Assembly (NCBI GenBank): GCA_027604705.1
Contig: JADHYV010000003.1
Span: 911,326 to 975,325, forward strand
From: Allomyces arbusculus
Taxonomy: Eukaryota; Blastocladiomycota; Blastocladiomycetes; Blastocladiales; Blastocladiaceae
Length of the DNA: 64,000 nt
Reading direction: 5' to 3'
Shown: piece by piece, positions 34,782 to 47,271 of the stretch
Position numbering within the stretch: the first letter of the stretch is position 1
How the letters are laid out: each line of letters starts with the position of its first letter
The notes under the pieces: generated by a model
The model's database searches: none
What the model saw: the letters and a program-made list of their open reading frames with translations, nothing else
Told to the model about the DNA's origin: nothing
Translations under genes and position numbers: made by a program

Positions 34782-35699
34782 TGTGTCGGTAAAGCGGGGA
34801 AGGAAGAGAGGAAGGACCACCGCGGCGGCGCGCCCGCGCGGATGGCGCGGATGCCACGGCGGGCCGGTTCGACCGGCGGTGGTGGAGAGAGCGATCACAG
34901 TCGCGGCTGCCGCTGCGCCGGGTCGGAAGGCTGGGAGGGGGTCGAGGAAGGGGAGCTACCGGCGCGCGCGTGCGAATCGTGTGCTCGCGATCAGCACAGC
35001 AGCAGAGAACAGACGGACGGACGGACCAGGTCGCGCGGTGAGAAGCGGCTCAGCGTCGTGGATGCGTGCGCGGCGTGCTGCCGCACGGGCGCCGGGAGCG
35101 AAGCGAAGAGGACGGCGGTGGCCATGACGATCGGTGATCAATCTCGAGCGGAGGAAGCGCGGAGAGCCGAGTGCTTGGAGACTGGACGGGCAGGAGGAGC
35201 GAGCGAGGGCGCGCGCAGAGAAGAAGAGGAGATGGAGGCCAAGGCCGACGACGACCACCACCACCACGAAGGACGAAATTGAAGACGGCGACGACGACGC
35301 AGGGCGGCGGTTCGGATGCTGAGCCGCTGCTGGTTGCTGTTGGCAGCGCAGCGAGGCGGACACTTGTTCGCACCAAGCAGAGCACGGCAACCCAAGGCAT
35401 CATTCACGCTGGCATGGGCACGCCGGCCTGAAAACTATGATCGGGCGCTTGCCCTTGCGAACTCGGCCATCACGACGCACCGACTATATTCAAAGACCGA
35501 AACGGGAATGAAAACGAACACGAAATGATTTTGGGCGAATGCGGTTGGCTCGTCAGCGGCGATCGAAATACTGTACAAAAGGAGCGCGAAATGAAATGCA
35601 GCTCGGCAACAACCACCGTCTCCCCCTCAGTGCCACCGCGAGCGTGGCCGCGCCGGCGCTCACCACGGTGGAAACGCACGGAGACACCCGTGCGGATCA
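34782..35699. other. Gap between orphan ORF and Rab4
   Basis: About 0.9 kb containing simple-sequence stretches (CAC/ACG repeats near 35250-35300). Several overlapping frames occur on both strands, none with family features. Confidence 0.35.
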
Positions 35700-36911
<1,212 letters not shown>

Positions 36912-37714
36912 GGCACAGCCGGTACGAAGAGAGAACGGGTAGGCCCAGGGAGAGCGCGCCGTAGGGTTGGGTTGACGTGTGGTTTCAGGTGGATGCGAGT
37001 GCGGCCGCCGTGTCGGGTGCCGTGCACACGGCGATTAATCGTGGATTCGTGGCGGACGCACTCGGACCACCACAGCGATGAGTGGCCGGGTCGAATGGAT
37101 CGCGGGACCAGCGATACGAGCTTGCAGCGTCGGTAACAGGCAAGTTGGCAGGTCGTGGTTCACGTTGACGGGGAGCGGCTCGTAGCCAGCGGCAGAAGTC
37201 GAACTGGTCGAAACAGGCAACGGGTTGATCCAAGATGGCGCGTTCAGCGGGTCGTGCGGGTGGTCTTGCGCGCCGTGCAGCAACTGGTTGGTGTTGGTGT
37301 TTGACGTTGGCTGTGCAGTCGCTGTCGGTGTGGTCGATGTTGAGCACGAACGAGCGTCGCAAACCTCGTGTCGGCGGCTGTCTCGCTGGGTCTCGGTGCT
37401 GTTCAGGATAGAACACGCGCGCACGTCAAGCGTCATACACGGTCAAAACGCAAAGAACATGGAGGGGAGATCAAGGCAAACGCGATGAAAATAGGTCAAA
37501 TGCACAGGTATTCATTAATGACAGACATTCTTTGGGTAAATAGCTCAACCTAGCTTGCGCCTTTGCACTGGAACCCACGGCCCCACCAAACAAACCAACA
37601 GAACAACGCGAAAGAAACAATCCCCTCTCCCCACCGCTCAAATGTTCCTCAACACCACCTCGTGCCCCTCTGCGCTCGACTTGCGCAGCAAGCAACGCGC
37701 CTGCGTGCCGCCGC
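36912..37714. other. Gap without gene
   Basis: About 0.8 kb upstream of Rab4. Open frames on both strands are short and unrecognisable. Confidence 0.35.
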
Positions 37715-38321
37715 CTACACTGGTCCCTTTGCCCCAGCGGCCTCCCCCTTGCCGCCCTTGGCCCGCGCCGCGTGTAGCACTGCCGACCCCAGCGGCGCGA
37801 CCGCACCCGTGCCCGATGCAGTCTTGTTGACACGCGCCTGTGTCGGCGACGTGACCGGCGAGCGCGACGCCGCGGCCCGCGACTCGACCACTTTTGACGG
37901 ACCCGACCAGACTTTGCCGGCGCGCGCACGCCGCTTGACCACGGGCAGATTCTCGAAATCGCTGTCGTCGTCGTCGAGCACAATCACGTTGAGCTTCGGC
38001 GCGCGCGGTTCAGGCACGCGCCCGCCGTCCTCATCGTGGTCGTCGTCGTCGTCGTCGTCGAGCGTGACCACCTCGCGCGCCAGGGCGGCACGCGTCGCCG
38101 ACGTGGACCCGACCGGACTCGACTTGTTCTCGCCGCTCGTTGCCGTGATCGCGTTCGAGCCCGAAACCAGAGCCGAGGCCGAGGCCCGAACCCGAACCCG
38201 AACCCGAACCCGAACCCGAACTCGAACCCGAGGCCGAGGACGAGGACGAGGGGTCGATGCGCCCGCGCTTCGGGTGCGTGTCCGACTCGACCGTTACGAG
38301 GCCGGCGCGCCCGCGCTTGGA
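37715..38321 (-). other. Acidic/basic low-complexity reading, possible C-terminal part of the nuclease-like gene
   Basis: After the stop at 38324-38322 the same frame reopens with KRGRAGLVTVESDTHPKRGR and Ser/Gly repeats. A hexanucleotide repeat then intervenes, and a second frame (from 38071 down to the stop at 37715) reads an Asp-rich block, LNVIVLDDDDSDFENLPVV and basic Ala/Lys stretches. The composition is protein-like (nuclear, charged), but two frame changes are needed. It may be a decayed tail, a separate small gene, or chance. Confidence 0.3.
38185..38220. repeat. (CCCGAA)6 hexanucleotide repeat
   Basis: Six perfect tandem copies of CCCGAA followed by a variant copy. It lies where the minus-strand Ser/Gly reading changes frame. 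Confidence 0.9.
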
Positions 38322-39040
38322 CTACTTGCGCTTGGGCGTCACGACTGACGGCGCCGGCGTCCCATCGTAGAAAAAGTAGTGCACGTTGAGCGCGGCCTCG
38401 GGCGTCTCGACGAGCATCGACGCGAACAAGGTCTCGACGGCCGCGAGCCGCGCATCCCACTCGTCGACCTGGGACGGCCGCACGCGCATCCGCCCCTCCG
38501 AGTCGGGCCCGAAACACGACGTGATCGACACGCCCTCCTCATCGACGAACCCGGACGGGTTGAAGCGAATGAACGTCACGTACTTGGTGCCAATCTCGTT
38601 CGCGAGCTGCTGCATGCGCTCCTGCCCTGCTGCGCCGGGTAGGTCGCGTGCTGGTCCTCGTCGCACTCGAACACGACCGAGTGCTTGTTGTTGATCATGG
38701 TCCACAAGTCGGGCCGTTTGCACGACGCGCCGACTGCACTGTTTGAGGACCAGTCAAACTCGGGGAACTTGTCCATAAAGAACGCAACGAATTCCTTTTC
38801 GGTCAAGTTGTTTTTGGGAACGTCGACGCCACTGAAAATCTCGGCGCAGTCGCGACACAGTCGCGACACAGTCGCGACAGTACCCTTGACACGGCTGCAG
38901 GACACGCGGCAACCGTTCACGTGACGACCGAGACAGATCTCCCTCCCGATTGTCGCACCATGACGTGAAGTGCAAAGGAAAGGGTTGCTGCTTTGCTTTT
39001 GGCCACTGGCGTGCGGTGGGCCGCGACGCGCCTTGGTCAC
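38322..39040 (-). pseudogene. Restriction-endonuclease-fold protein of a giant-virus/eukaryote family, damaged
   Basis: One minus-strand frame holds a Cys-containing stretch (VNGCRVSCSR, LCRDCAEIF), NLTEKEFVAFFMDKFPEFDW and CKRPDLW...HSVVFECDEDQHATY. A second frame holds ERMQQLANEIGTKYVTFIRF, NPSGF and DEWDARLAAVETLFASML. Together they match a PD-(D/E)xK-like family that I know mainly from giant viruses and some eukaryotes (RPD, then E-x-DExQH, then R-x-L...FIRFNPD). The two halves meet near 38640 with a one-base frame change and no room for an intron. No ATG opens the first frame and the usual upstream zinc motifs are mostly missing. Either a pseudogene or a gene with a sequencing indel and an unseen first exon. 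Confidence 0.65.
38847..38879. repeat. 11-bp tandem repeat, three copies
   Basis: Three perfect copies of CAGTCGCGACA in the N-terminal part of the nuclease-like frame. Because 11 is not a multiple of three, copy-number change would shift the reading frame. Confidence 0.9.
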
Positions 39041-39367
39041 GCCAGCAACCTGTTATTCAGCTCGAGCACCCGTGCGCTGTCCACCGCACGCTCCACCGCA
39101 CGCTCCACCACATCCGCCCCCACCACTGTCGCCAGAACTCCTACCGCTGGCCCGTTCGTCGTCTCGTCTCGTCTCGGTCGTCCCATTGTCGACCAATCCG
39201 TCTCCGCGCGCGACCCCGAACGACGCTTTCAACCGCGACCAGACCAGCGCCAACTTGCTGCACTCGCTCGCTTATGCGCTGATTGCGCACCGCCCGGCCT
39301 GCTGCACCTTGCAAGTTAAACAATAGAATTTCCCACTCATTGCTCAACACCAACCAACCACCCGACC
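39041..39367. other. Promoter region of CDT1
   Basis: About 330 nt between the nuclease-like remnant and CDT1. It contains a tandem CCGCACGCTCCA-type duplication near 39085-39115. No gene. Confidence 0.4.
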
Positions 39368-41926
39368 ATGTCGGCGCCCAACCCGCCCAAGCCGCAGCAA
39401 ACGCTGCTCTCCAGCTACCTGAACGTCGTCAAGCGCACGACGCGGTCTGCCGCCAAGGCCAACGCCAAGGCCAACGCCGACACTTCCACCACGGCACCTA
39501 CCGCCCAGCACTCGCCGCCCAACTCGCCCAAGGACACGCGCGCCGCCAAACGCATGCGGCTCGGCCCGCAGAACCTGCCCACCTCAGAACCCGATGTGGC
39601 CCCCGTGCGATCGTCGGCGCGGCTCGCGGCGCGCGCGCAGAACTTGTCGGTCGTGACCGAACAGAAGCGCGCGCGCCGCACGCCCATCAAGCTGGCGTTA
39701 CCGCACGAACCTGCCATGGTGGCCTCGCCGATCAAGTTGGCGCTGCCAGAAGATGAGCCCGTGGTGGAGAAGGACGTGCCCGTGCGCTCGGCCACGCCAG
39801 AGGCTCCAGCAACCCCCGCCAAGAAGCAGGGCACGCCGGCGACAAATCGGGTCGAGCGCGCGCTGCAGATCCTCGACAGTCCGTCGAAGCCCACGTCGGC
39901 CCGCGGTACCGCAACGCCGCCCGTCTCGGCGGGGCTCATGTCGCCGCGCGCGGCCGCAGCGGCGGGCGTCTTGTCGCCAACGGCCGCGTCGCCGTCCAAG
40001 CCCAAGGGTCCGTCGTGTTTATGGTCAGCGCTGATTTGGGATTCGTTCTTGCACTGACCCCACCCTGATTCTGCTCTGATAGCCTCGCTCAAAGACCGGT
40101 TCGCGCGGCTCGCTGAGCGCGCGCCACGCCGCAACCTGATCACGGCCTTCGAGTCGGCGCTGCCTGACAAGCCCACCGTCCCGCGCACGCCCACGTCCGC
40201 TGCCGGCACCCCGACGGTCCCCGCGTCTCCCGCGACGACCACCACGGATCTCACGTCGCGTCCGACCTCGGCCACCTCGCGCCCTACCAGTATCAGCACG
40301 GCCCCGACGCCGCGCCCTCCCCGCCCCATCCCCACCTCTCCCACGATCCTCGACCCGTACCGCCTGCCGCATCTCGAGGATATCAACCCGTCATCGACGC
40401 CGTTGCCCACGGGTTCCGCGACGCGCCGCCCGCGCCTTGTTCCCGCGGGCCAGCCGCACGAGATCGCGCCGACGCAGCGCGTGCCGCTGTCGGCGGCCAT
40501 GACGCACCTGGACCAGGTCTTTAACGGGCTCGAATTCTCGGTCGCCTACCAGCGCGGCCGCGGGGAGCTGTGCACGTTCCAGTCGGTGCAGCGCAACGTC
40601 GAGAACGCGTCGTCTCGCGCGTTTACGCTCGGTCACGTTGCGCAGATTCGCGGCGTTTTTCCCGAGGCGTACGACTTGCAGGCGGTGAAAGCGGATTGGC
40701 ACGGGAACAAGGTGGAGACGGTCGCGTTTGATTTCAATGTGGCGTGGGCGCGCAAACGGCGCGTTCGCGACGACGAGGACGACGACGACGACGACGACGG
40801 CGAGGACGTTTCGGGAGAGGAGCGGGAGGTCGTCTCGAAACCGGAGTTCCTCGCCATCGATATCCCGCAACGGCGCATCGAGTTCCGCGCGCGCCTGATC
40901 GCGCTCGTCGAGCGCGCGCACCGCGCCTTCCTCGCCGCGCGCGACTTGCGCGACTGGGAACCGACCGACGCGCTGCGGCCGTGGCACCCGGAGTTTGATT
41001 TGAATACGGTCGCGATCCCGGTCATGGCTTTGCCGACGTTGCGGCCGCTGACGCCGCGCAAGCGCGCGCATTTACCGACGGCCGCGGCGGTGCGCGCGGC
41101 GAAAGCGAAAGTGGTCGCAATGGACTTGTCGGATTCGGACGAGAGTGGGGCCGAGTCGGGTCGCAGTTCGCCGACACCGAGTTCGCCGAAACGGCCGGGC
41201 GTGCAGCAGCGGTTTAGTAAGTTGTTGGAGCGCGTGCGCGCCAAGGAGGAACAGGTGAAGCGGGATGTCTTGTTGGGGATGTCGCCCGAGGAAGTCCGGG
41301 AGAAGACGATGTTGTCGCGGTTGCCGCTGATGGCGGAGACGGTGCAAATGTACGTTGTTCACTTTCCGCCCGCGGATCATTCGTTGGCGCCCGAGGAACT
41401 CACGGATTCGAATTCTTCGTCTAGCCAACTCGCGCAGCTTGGCAAGAACGTGGCGCCACTCGCGACGCTCGCGCAAAAGGTGGTCGACAGTTACCCGACG
41501 CCCATGTCGTTGCAGATGGCGACTGAGCATTTGCACTTGCTTGCCAAGACGGTGCCGGCGTGGTGCAATGTCGTGGAGATTGGCGTCAAAAAGTTTGTGC
41601 GGATCGTGCCGGCCGCCCAGGCGTCGGTCAAGCCGACGATCGCGCAGGCGCAACAGGCGCTCGCGGCCAAGTTTGCGGGTGCCGAGACGGACGAGGGTGG
41701 CGAGGCCGGCTCGTCGACGACGACGGCAGCGGCGGCACCGGTCGAGTCGGCGGCGGTGCAGGCCGTGGGGCCAGCGGCGCGCGGTGGCGGGGCGCCGGTC
41801 CCCACGCGGGCGTCGACTGCGGCGACGCGTGGCGGCGGCGGTGCGGCACTCCTCGGCGTGCGTGCACCATCGAAGGGTGGGCTCGCCGCGCGGCAGGCGC
41901 TGCTGCAGGCGGCGCGCAAAAAGTGA
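39368..41926 (+). CDS. CDT1: DNA replication licensing factor Cdt1
   Basis: Exons 39368-40016 and 40083-41926 encode 830 aa. Cdt1 loads the MCM2-7 helicase at origins. At the N-terminus, residues 11-18 (QTLLSSYL) form a PCNA-interaction box, expected to couple destruction in S phase to PCNA/CRL4. A disordered Ser/Pro/Thr-rich region contains several SP/TP sites. The central winged helix (HLDQVFNGLEFSVAYQ, CTFQSVQRNVENASSRAF, HVAQIRGVFPEAYDLQ) matches the geminin-binding domain. An acidic Asp-rich insertion follows, then the C-terminal MCM-binding winged helix (RLPLMAETVQMYVVHF to WCNVVEIGVKKFVRI). A Gly/Ala-rich tail ends the protein. A deleted copy lies at 19253-20033. Confidence 0.92.
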
Positions 41927-42953
41927 TGGCGGGCACGCCATGCTGGGGACAGGAGCGATGACGATGACAGTGAATTTGATGGCAAGTCTGATTTTCTTCC
42001 GCCTGCCGACAGGGTGTGCGCCCGCTGTGAAAAGCGCGAGCAGGCTCAGAGAGGGTCGCGTGCGCGCGGACATGAAAAGGGGATCACAAAATTGGCGGTG
42101 CGGGCGTCGCCTATGCGGGCGCACCCGTGCATGGGCGAGGGGACGTGGTGGGACGCGGTGCGACGCGGTGCGACGCGAAGTGCTTGGCGCCTTGGCCCAG
42201 GAGTTACCGCAGCGAACGGCGCGATCCGGGGCACATCGGCGCGCGCTGCCGGTGGCATTGTGTTTTGTTCTCGAGCGCGTCTGGAACGGTCCTGGAAATC
42301 CTGGAAATGAGGTTGCGGTCGCGCACGAGGGGCTTTCGAGCATGCAGGAGCATGCACATGACCGCGTTCGATGACTGCGGGCGCGGCCCGGCGCTTGGCC
42401 GGCGGGCGGTGGCCTTCGGCGCTACGCGCTGCTGACGGCGACAATGGGCGCGCGCGCCTGCGGGAGATGCCGCCTCGACCCTGTCCGCACGCCCGCTGCA
42501 CCACCCCGCAGCACTCCGCCCCGGCTCGCGCTCGACGGCCCGTCGGGCATCGCGCTGCACCCACTCTTGCACGCCATGGCGCCGCTCTGCGCACCACCGC
42601 TCTTCTTCCTCTCCAACTTGCCGCACTCGCCGCGCTCCACCGCCCCACGCGCTCAAGACTAAACGGCGCCTGGACTGCGGCGGCCCGCGCTCCTCGAGCG
42701 TCGACACGACAACCAACCGCATCAACGGGCGACCCGACTGCGGCCGCTTCCGACCCTTTCTTCCCCACACGACGCCGCTTGTCCGCCAGCCAGCCACCGG
42801 CCCACGCCTTCGCGCCCACGTTTTCCTCCGCGCACTCGGCTGCGGCAAACCGAGCCGTCGCGCCAGCGCCCTGTCCCCCCGCACGCGCGCTCTCTCCGGT
42901 GATCGCGCGACCCACCGGCCTCATCGCGCACCCGCACTGCAACCGCCGCCGCC
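41927..42953. other. Gap between CDT1 and antiporter
   Basis: About 1.0 kb of GC-rich DNA with many overlapping frames on both strands and no recognisable product or consistent splicing. Confidence 0.35.
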
Positions 42954-45433
42954 ATGGTCGGGGGCCTCCACATCGACGCCAATGAGGTGCCCGGTAAATA
43001 CTTATTCGTCGTCGCCATGCATCGCTGCCCGCGGATCCGCACGCGCTGACCCACGGACCGCGCGCACCGCTCTCCAGTCGCTGCCGCCGTCATCGGCGGG
43101 TTCCTCATCATTTTCGGTCTCTACTCGGCGGTCCTCAAGGAACGACTCTACCTGTCCGAGGCCCTGATCAGCACGACGCTCGGATGCCTCACCGGGCCGT
43201 ATTTACTGGGCGTGTTCCAGCCGCAGCAATGGTCGAGCTTGAACACGATTATTCTCGAGGCGTCACGGCTGGTGCGTCTTTTTGGTTCAATCGATCGACT
43301 TGCCGTGACGTGCCCTTCTGGCCGAAACTCATGCGGCAGGGACTGCGCCGCACCGCTCTACTCCGCTAAATAGGTCATAGCGATGCAGATTATGGCCGCT
43401 GTTTTGACGCTGCCCGTGCATTACTACCGGTACACGCCGCTTCGCCCTGGCTCCATTTCGTCCCCATCGGTTCGTGCCACTGACGTCTGCACCGGCTCGG
43501 CTCACTATAGGCACCACTGGAAGTCGATTCTCGTACTCTTGCTGCCCGTCATGACCTGCTCGTGGCTCGTCACGGCCGCGCTCATTTACTGGATCATGGA
43601 CATGGACTTTGTACGGTTCTTTTCCATCCTTGCCCCCCAGCCGCGTACACGCGCCGCTCGACTCGATGGCGACTACGGCAACTGACGCCATGCGCGCCCC
43701 CTTGTTCTTTTTGCCGTAGACCAAGGCGCTGATTATCGGCGCAACGATGGCACCCACGGATCCGGTTCGTCCCTGCTCGCCCTCCGTGATCACCCGCATG
43801 TCGGTCCTCTGACCACCGGTTCCTATCCTGTTGCAACTAGATTCTGGCCAACTCGATTGTCAAGGGCAGTTTTGCCGACCGCCACGTGCCGCGGCACATT
43901 CGGTACCTGTTGTCGGGCGAGAGGTGCGTGTTCCCATTACGTCTGCGGTCCTCCTCAACGACTCCCCGCGGCTCACTACTACCCCCCCCCCCCCCCCACG
44001 CCACTTAGTGCGTGCAACGACTCGACGACCGCGGCGTTTGTTTGGATCGGGATCTTGATCTTCCGCATGGGCCACGACGTTGGCGGCCTTTTGCGCGACT
44101 TTGTGCTCTGGATCTGTCTCTACGAGCTCGCGCTCGGCGCGCTATTCGGTGCCGTGGTCGGCTGGATCGCGCGGCACGCGCTCAAGTACTCTGAGCTGCA
44201 CGATTTGATCGACCAGGAGAATTTCCTGTCGTTTGCGATTGCGTTATCGGTACGTTTCCAGGTGACGAGAAGACGGGCATGGTCATGGGACTGACGCGAT
44301 TGGTGTTGGGCGGTAGATTTTTGTCGACGGCGTCTCGGCGCTGCTGCAGATGAACGATTTCCTGGCCGTCTTGACGGCGGCGATCGCGTTCTCGTGGGAC
44401 GGCAGTTTCCACCAGGTCACGAAAAAGAGTCAGATCCAGGAAGTGCTCGACAACCTGTACCTACGTTTCTCACGCCACCATCCATGTCGCGTGCCCGTTC
44501 CATCCCACTCACTCACTCTCGCTCCCGCACCACGATAGTGTCAACGCCTGGTTCTTCGTCTTCCTCGGGTCGATCGTACCATGGGACACCCTCCTACACG
44601 GCGCCATCCCCTTTTGGCGGTACATTGTCCTGGCCATTGCGATTCTCGGCCTTCGCCGAATCCCCGTCACCTTCGCTTTCTACCCGATCCTGCCCTCCCT
44701 CACGAACCCACTCGAGGCCCTCTTCGTCGGCCACTTCGGGCCCATCGCCGTCGGGACCGTCTACTACATGGCGATGCTGCGTAAGGAGTTTCCGGCCTCT
44801 TCCGGCGGCGACGTGCTTGCACACCACCTGTCCGCCGCCGCCTCCGCCGCCGCCGGCACGCTCACGACAGCCTCGGCGGAAGGAGGACCGACGGACGCGT
44901 TCCCGGAACTCGAACCAACGATCATGGCCGTCGTTCTTGCATCGATCATCGTGCACGGCATGACGATCCCGCTGTTCAAGGCCGGCACGATCGCCGCGCG
45001 GACCCTCTCCGCGACCTCCACGCGCAGCCGGTCCCGGTCGCGCGCAGCAGCCAACGCCCCGCTGCGCCCGCGGTCGAATTTGGGCGTGGACGCGATTTCG
45101 GGTCCGATGAACGCGCGGCCCATGTACGCAGCCGTTCCCCTTGCGGCCCCCTCGGGATCGGACGCGACGATTCGTGGCGCGTCGACCGACCAGGAGAACG
45201 GGTGGGGCACGCCGAAAGTGGACGCGGTCGAAGCCGCGCAGGCGACCGCCGGATCCCTCGGGTATGTCCGGGAAACGACGATTTCGATTGTGGATCCGGC
45301 CCTGTTCTTGCCGAGTAGGAGGGACGAGGCCGAGGCGGTCGAGGTCGAGGATGAGGTAGGGATGGTGCATGTCATGGAGGAAGTGCGCGGAAGGCCGGGA
45401 GCCCCACCGGGCGGGCGCAGGATTGTGGAGTAA
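42954..45433 (+). CDS. Na+(K+)/H+ antiporter, fungal Nha1/Sod2 type (CPA1)
   Basis: Nine exons (42954-42993, 43078-43271, 43374-43429, 43511-43610, 43720-43764, 43841-43923, 44009-44249, 44317-44456, 44539-45433) join to 597 aa. The family exports Na+/K+ at the plasma membrane using the proton gradient. Signature blocks in order: VIGGFLIIFGLYSAVLKERL, YLSEALISTTLGCLTGPYLLG, SRLVIAMQIMAAVLTLP, KALIIGATMAPTDPILANSI, KGSFADRHVPRHIRYLLSGE, and the ion-binding Asn-Asp motif in ACNDSTTAAF. The C-terminal hydrophilic tail (about 170 residues) is shorter than in yeast Nha1. The intron before ACND contains a C16 run. It would work with the H+-ATPase encoded 6 kb downstream. Confidence 0.93.
43982..43997. 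repeat. C16 homopolymer in antiporter intron
   Basis: Sixteen C in the coding-strand sense within the intron 43924-44008, ending 11 nt before the acceptor AG, where a polypyrimidine tract is expected. Confidence 0.9.
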
Positions 45434-45689
45434 GGATTATGGGGTGGAGAGAGTGGAAGAAGGGGGTATACAGAGAGAGAAACATACATGATGCTCGTCC
45501 TTGCACAATTGTCGGTCGCGGGCTGGTTCGGGTCGGGTGGCTAGGCCTGCGCGCGCGCACGCAAGAAAGAGGCCACGCGCCTGTCGCGCGGCAGCACAAT
45601 CATGGGCCAGGTTTCGGCCGCCTCGCTCACGGCGTAAATCTGGGTCGAGCGCGCTGCCCTGCCGCGAGACAGCGGATCGGCTGTCGTGG
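45434..45689. other. Short gap after antiporter
   Basis: 3' flank of the antiporter gene; no additional gene seen. Confidence 0.4.
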
Positions 45690-46247
45690 GCTGACTCACT
45701 CCTGAGCGTTCTCGATGAATAATACGAGTACCTTGGGCCGTTCTTTCAGTATCAACCGCAACTGGAGGAACCGACGCTGACGGTGCCCAGTCGTGGAGAG
45801 ACAGACCTCAAGCAGCGCTTGCTTGTCCAGATCCCGCGCGCGCGGCTGCACATGCTGGAGCTGACCATGAATGTACACGTGGTGTATGATCGGCTCTTGA
45901 TTGCGCCGCGCTTCGCGCAGCTCACGGTCGTTCGGCTCGGGTGGGCTGCTGCCACCCGCCCATTGCACCTCTCTATTGCGCCGACACTGTGCATGGTGGA
46001 GCTGGTCTTGGACCACAGGCGTCAAGCAGTTTCCCACGCTGTGCCCACGTTTCTTCCCAGTGCCGTGCGCTTGACCGAGCTGCGCTTTTCGATGAAACTC
46101 CATCAGGGCGGCCAGTTTGATCTGATTCCAGCTTGGGTGGCGCTTGGTGCACACTGGATAGCAGACCGTTCAGGTGCAGTCGACCATGCAGTGCAGTTGC
46201 AGCAGTATACCCACACGTTTCACTTGACCGTGGAGGCGCAGAGGTGA
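45690..46247 (+). pseudogene. Third, truncated copy of the F-box-like family
   Basis: The plus strand encodes a homologue of the intact protein at 15192-13960, lacking its N-terminal half. Alignable segments: LSVLDE-stop-YEYL (intact: VEVLNRSHEYL), FFQYQPQLEE (FLQSQQNLEE), LKQRLLVQIPRARLHMLEL (LKARLLAQVPRTRLHNLVL), SIAPTLCMVELVLD, FLPSAVRLTELRF (FLPVAVKLKELRV), and the terminal YTHTFHLTVEAQR (QTHVFYFRPSEQGA). The TAA at about 45718 interrupts a conserved block; downstream the frame stays open for 170 codons to 46247. It is more diverged than the tandem copy at 12.4 kb. Confidence 0.8.
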
Positions 46248-47271
46248 TACGGTTTGGATTGGGTTCAACATGTTGGTGTGGAAATGGCCAAGTGAGGAGA
46301 GTGGTGTCGCCATTGTTCATCATTGATGTCTTGTTCTATTCGACTACCTTTCCTGTTTGTATCATTCTCAATGACGGGCCTGTCTCATCAACCATTAGCA
46401 CGTTGGTACAGTCATGTCAACGTTCGTGTGGTCGCATTATCCATTAATCAATTCGTTACTGACAGAATTTGCACGACAGTCGTGAGTTGCTTGTGTGGGT
46501 TCTCATAACATTGCAGTGCGGTACTGGGTCCAATGTCCATGTTGTGGAGCTAGTGTGTCAAGTTTGGGCATCTTTGATGCTATGCCTTGGTTTGAACCAT
46601 TCTCCATTCAACAGCGTTCTGTATTTACACCGTGGCGCTTGCCCCGCTGATACTTCCCAGGCAACGGACATGTCGTGGAGCTTAAATCGGCCAATGCTGG
46701 TGATTTGTGGCAGAGAATCGTCAAGTGCGGTGTTATGACAGCATTGCAGCCATCATCGAATTCTGCACAGGGCGCATCATGCGTGAAGAAGCGGAAGCAG
46801 CGATCATTCCACCGCATGACGCGATTCATTCTTTGCGGTGGGAACGGGGAGTGGGTGAGCCGATTACCCGTGGAGAGAAATGGGAAACACCAACGAATGT
46901 CGAGTTGTGATGTGCTGACCAGGACAAAAGTGTCAAGACCAGCATTGCGACCAGAATCGGCAGAGGCCCCGGAATTCTGCTCGGACGCAAACTCATCATC
47001 TCATTCCTTCCACAAGAATCCGATTTGCGTGCGTGTCGTGGTCGCGCTGATAGTTGCCCATTCTTGACGACGAAGGGACTGAACATCACTGCGGTGGATG
47101 ATGATCACGTTTGAGCAATGGCTGTGGCAGGCCTTGCCCACCGCACGTTGGGGGCGCGTCGAGGCGTTACTGCTGGTCGGATCTGGCCGGACTGTCGCTG
47201 CTGTCAATCAACATCGCCAGTTCCAGCAACTCCTTTGCAGTCGATTGCACCAACCAGCTGCCCTTTCTACG
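46248..47271. other. Gap without gene
   Basis: About 1.0 kb of lower GC DNA. A plus frame from 47098 continues into the lyase gene but its first 58 codons lack conservation and precede a good mitochondrial presequence start. Confidence 0.4.

Noticed and set aside
38322-38324. Stop-codon readthrough extending the nuclease-like protein
   Set aside because: The frame does reopen, but a hexanucleotide repeat and another frame change follow at once. No readthrough context is recognisable, so decay is simpler. The TAG and TAA stops in the FAS remnant likewise do not suggest a changed code, because intact genes end at TAG, TAA and TGA.
47098-47271. N-terminal extension of the CitE-like lyase
   Set aside because: The extra 58 codons are unconserved and would bury an obvious mitochondrial presequence that starts at 47272.
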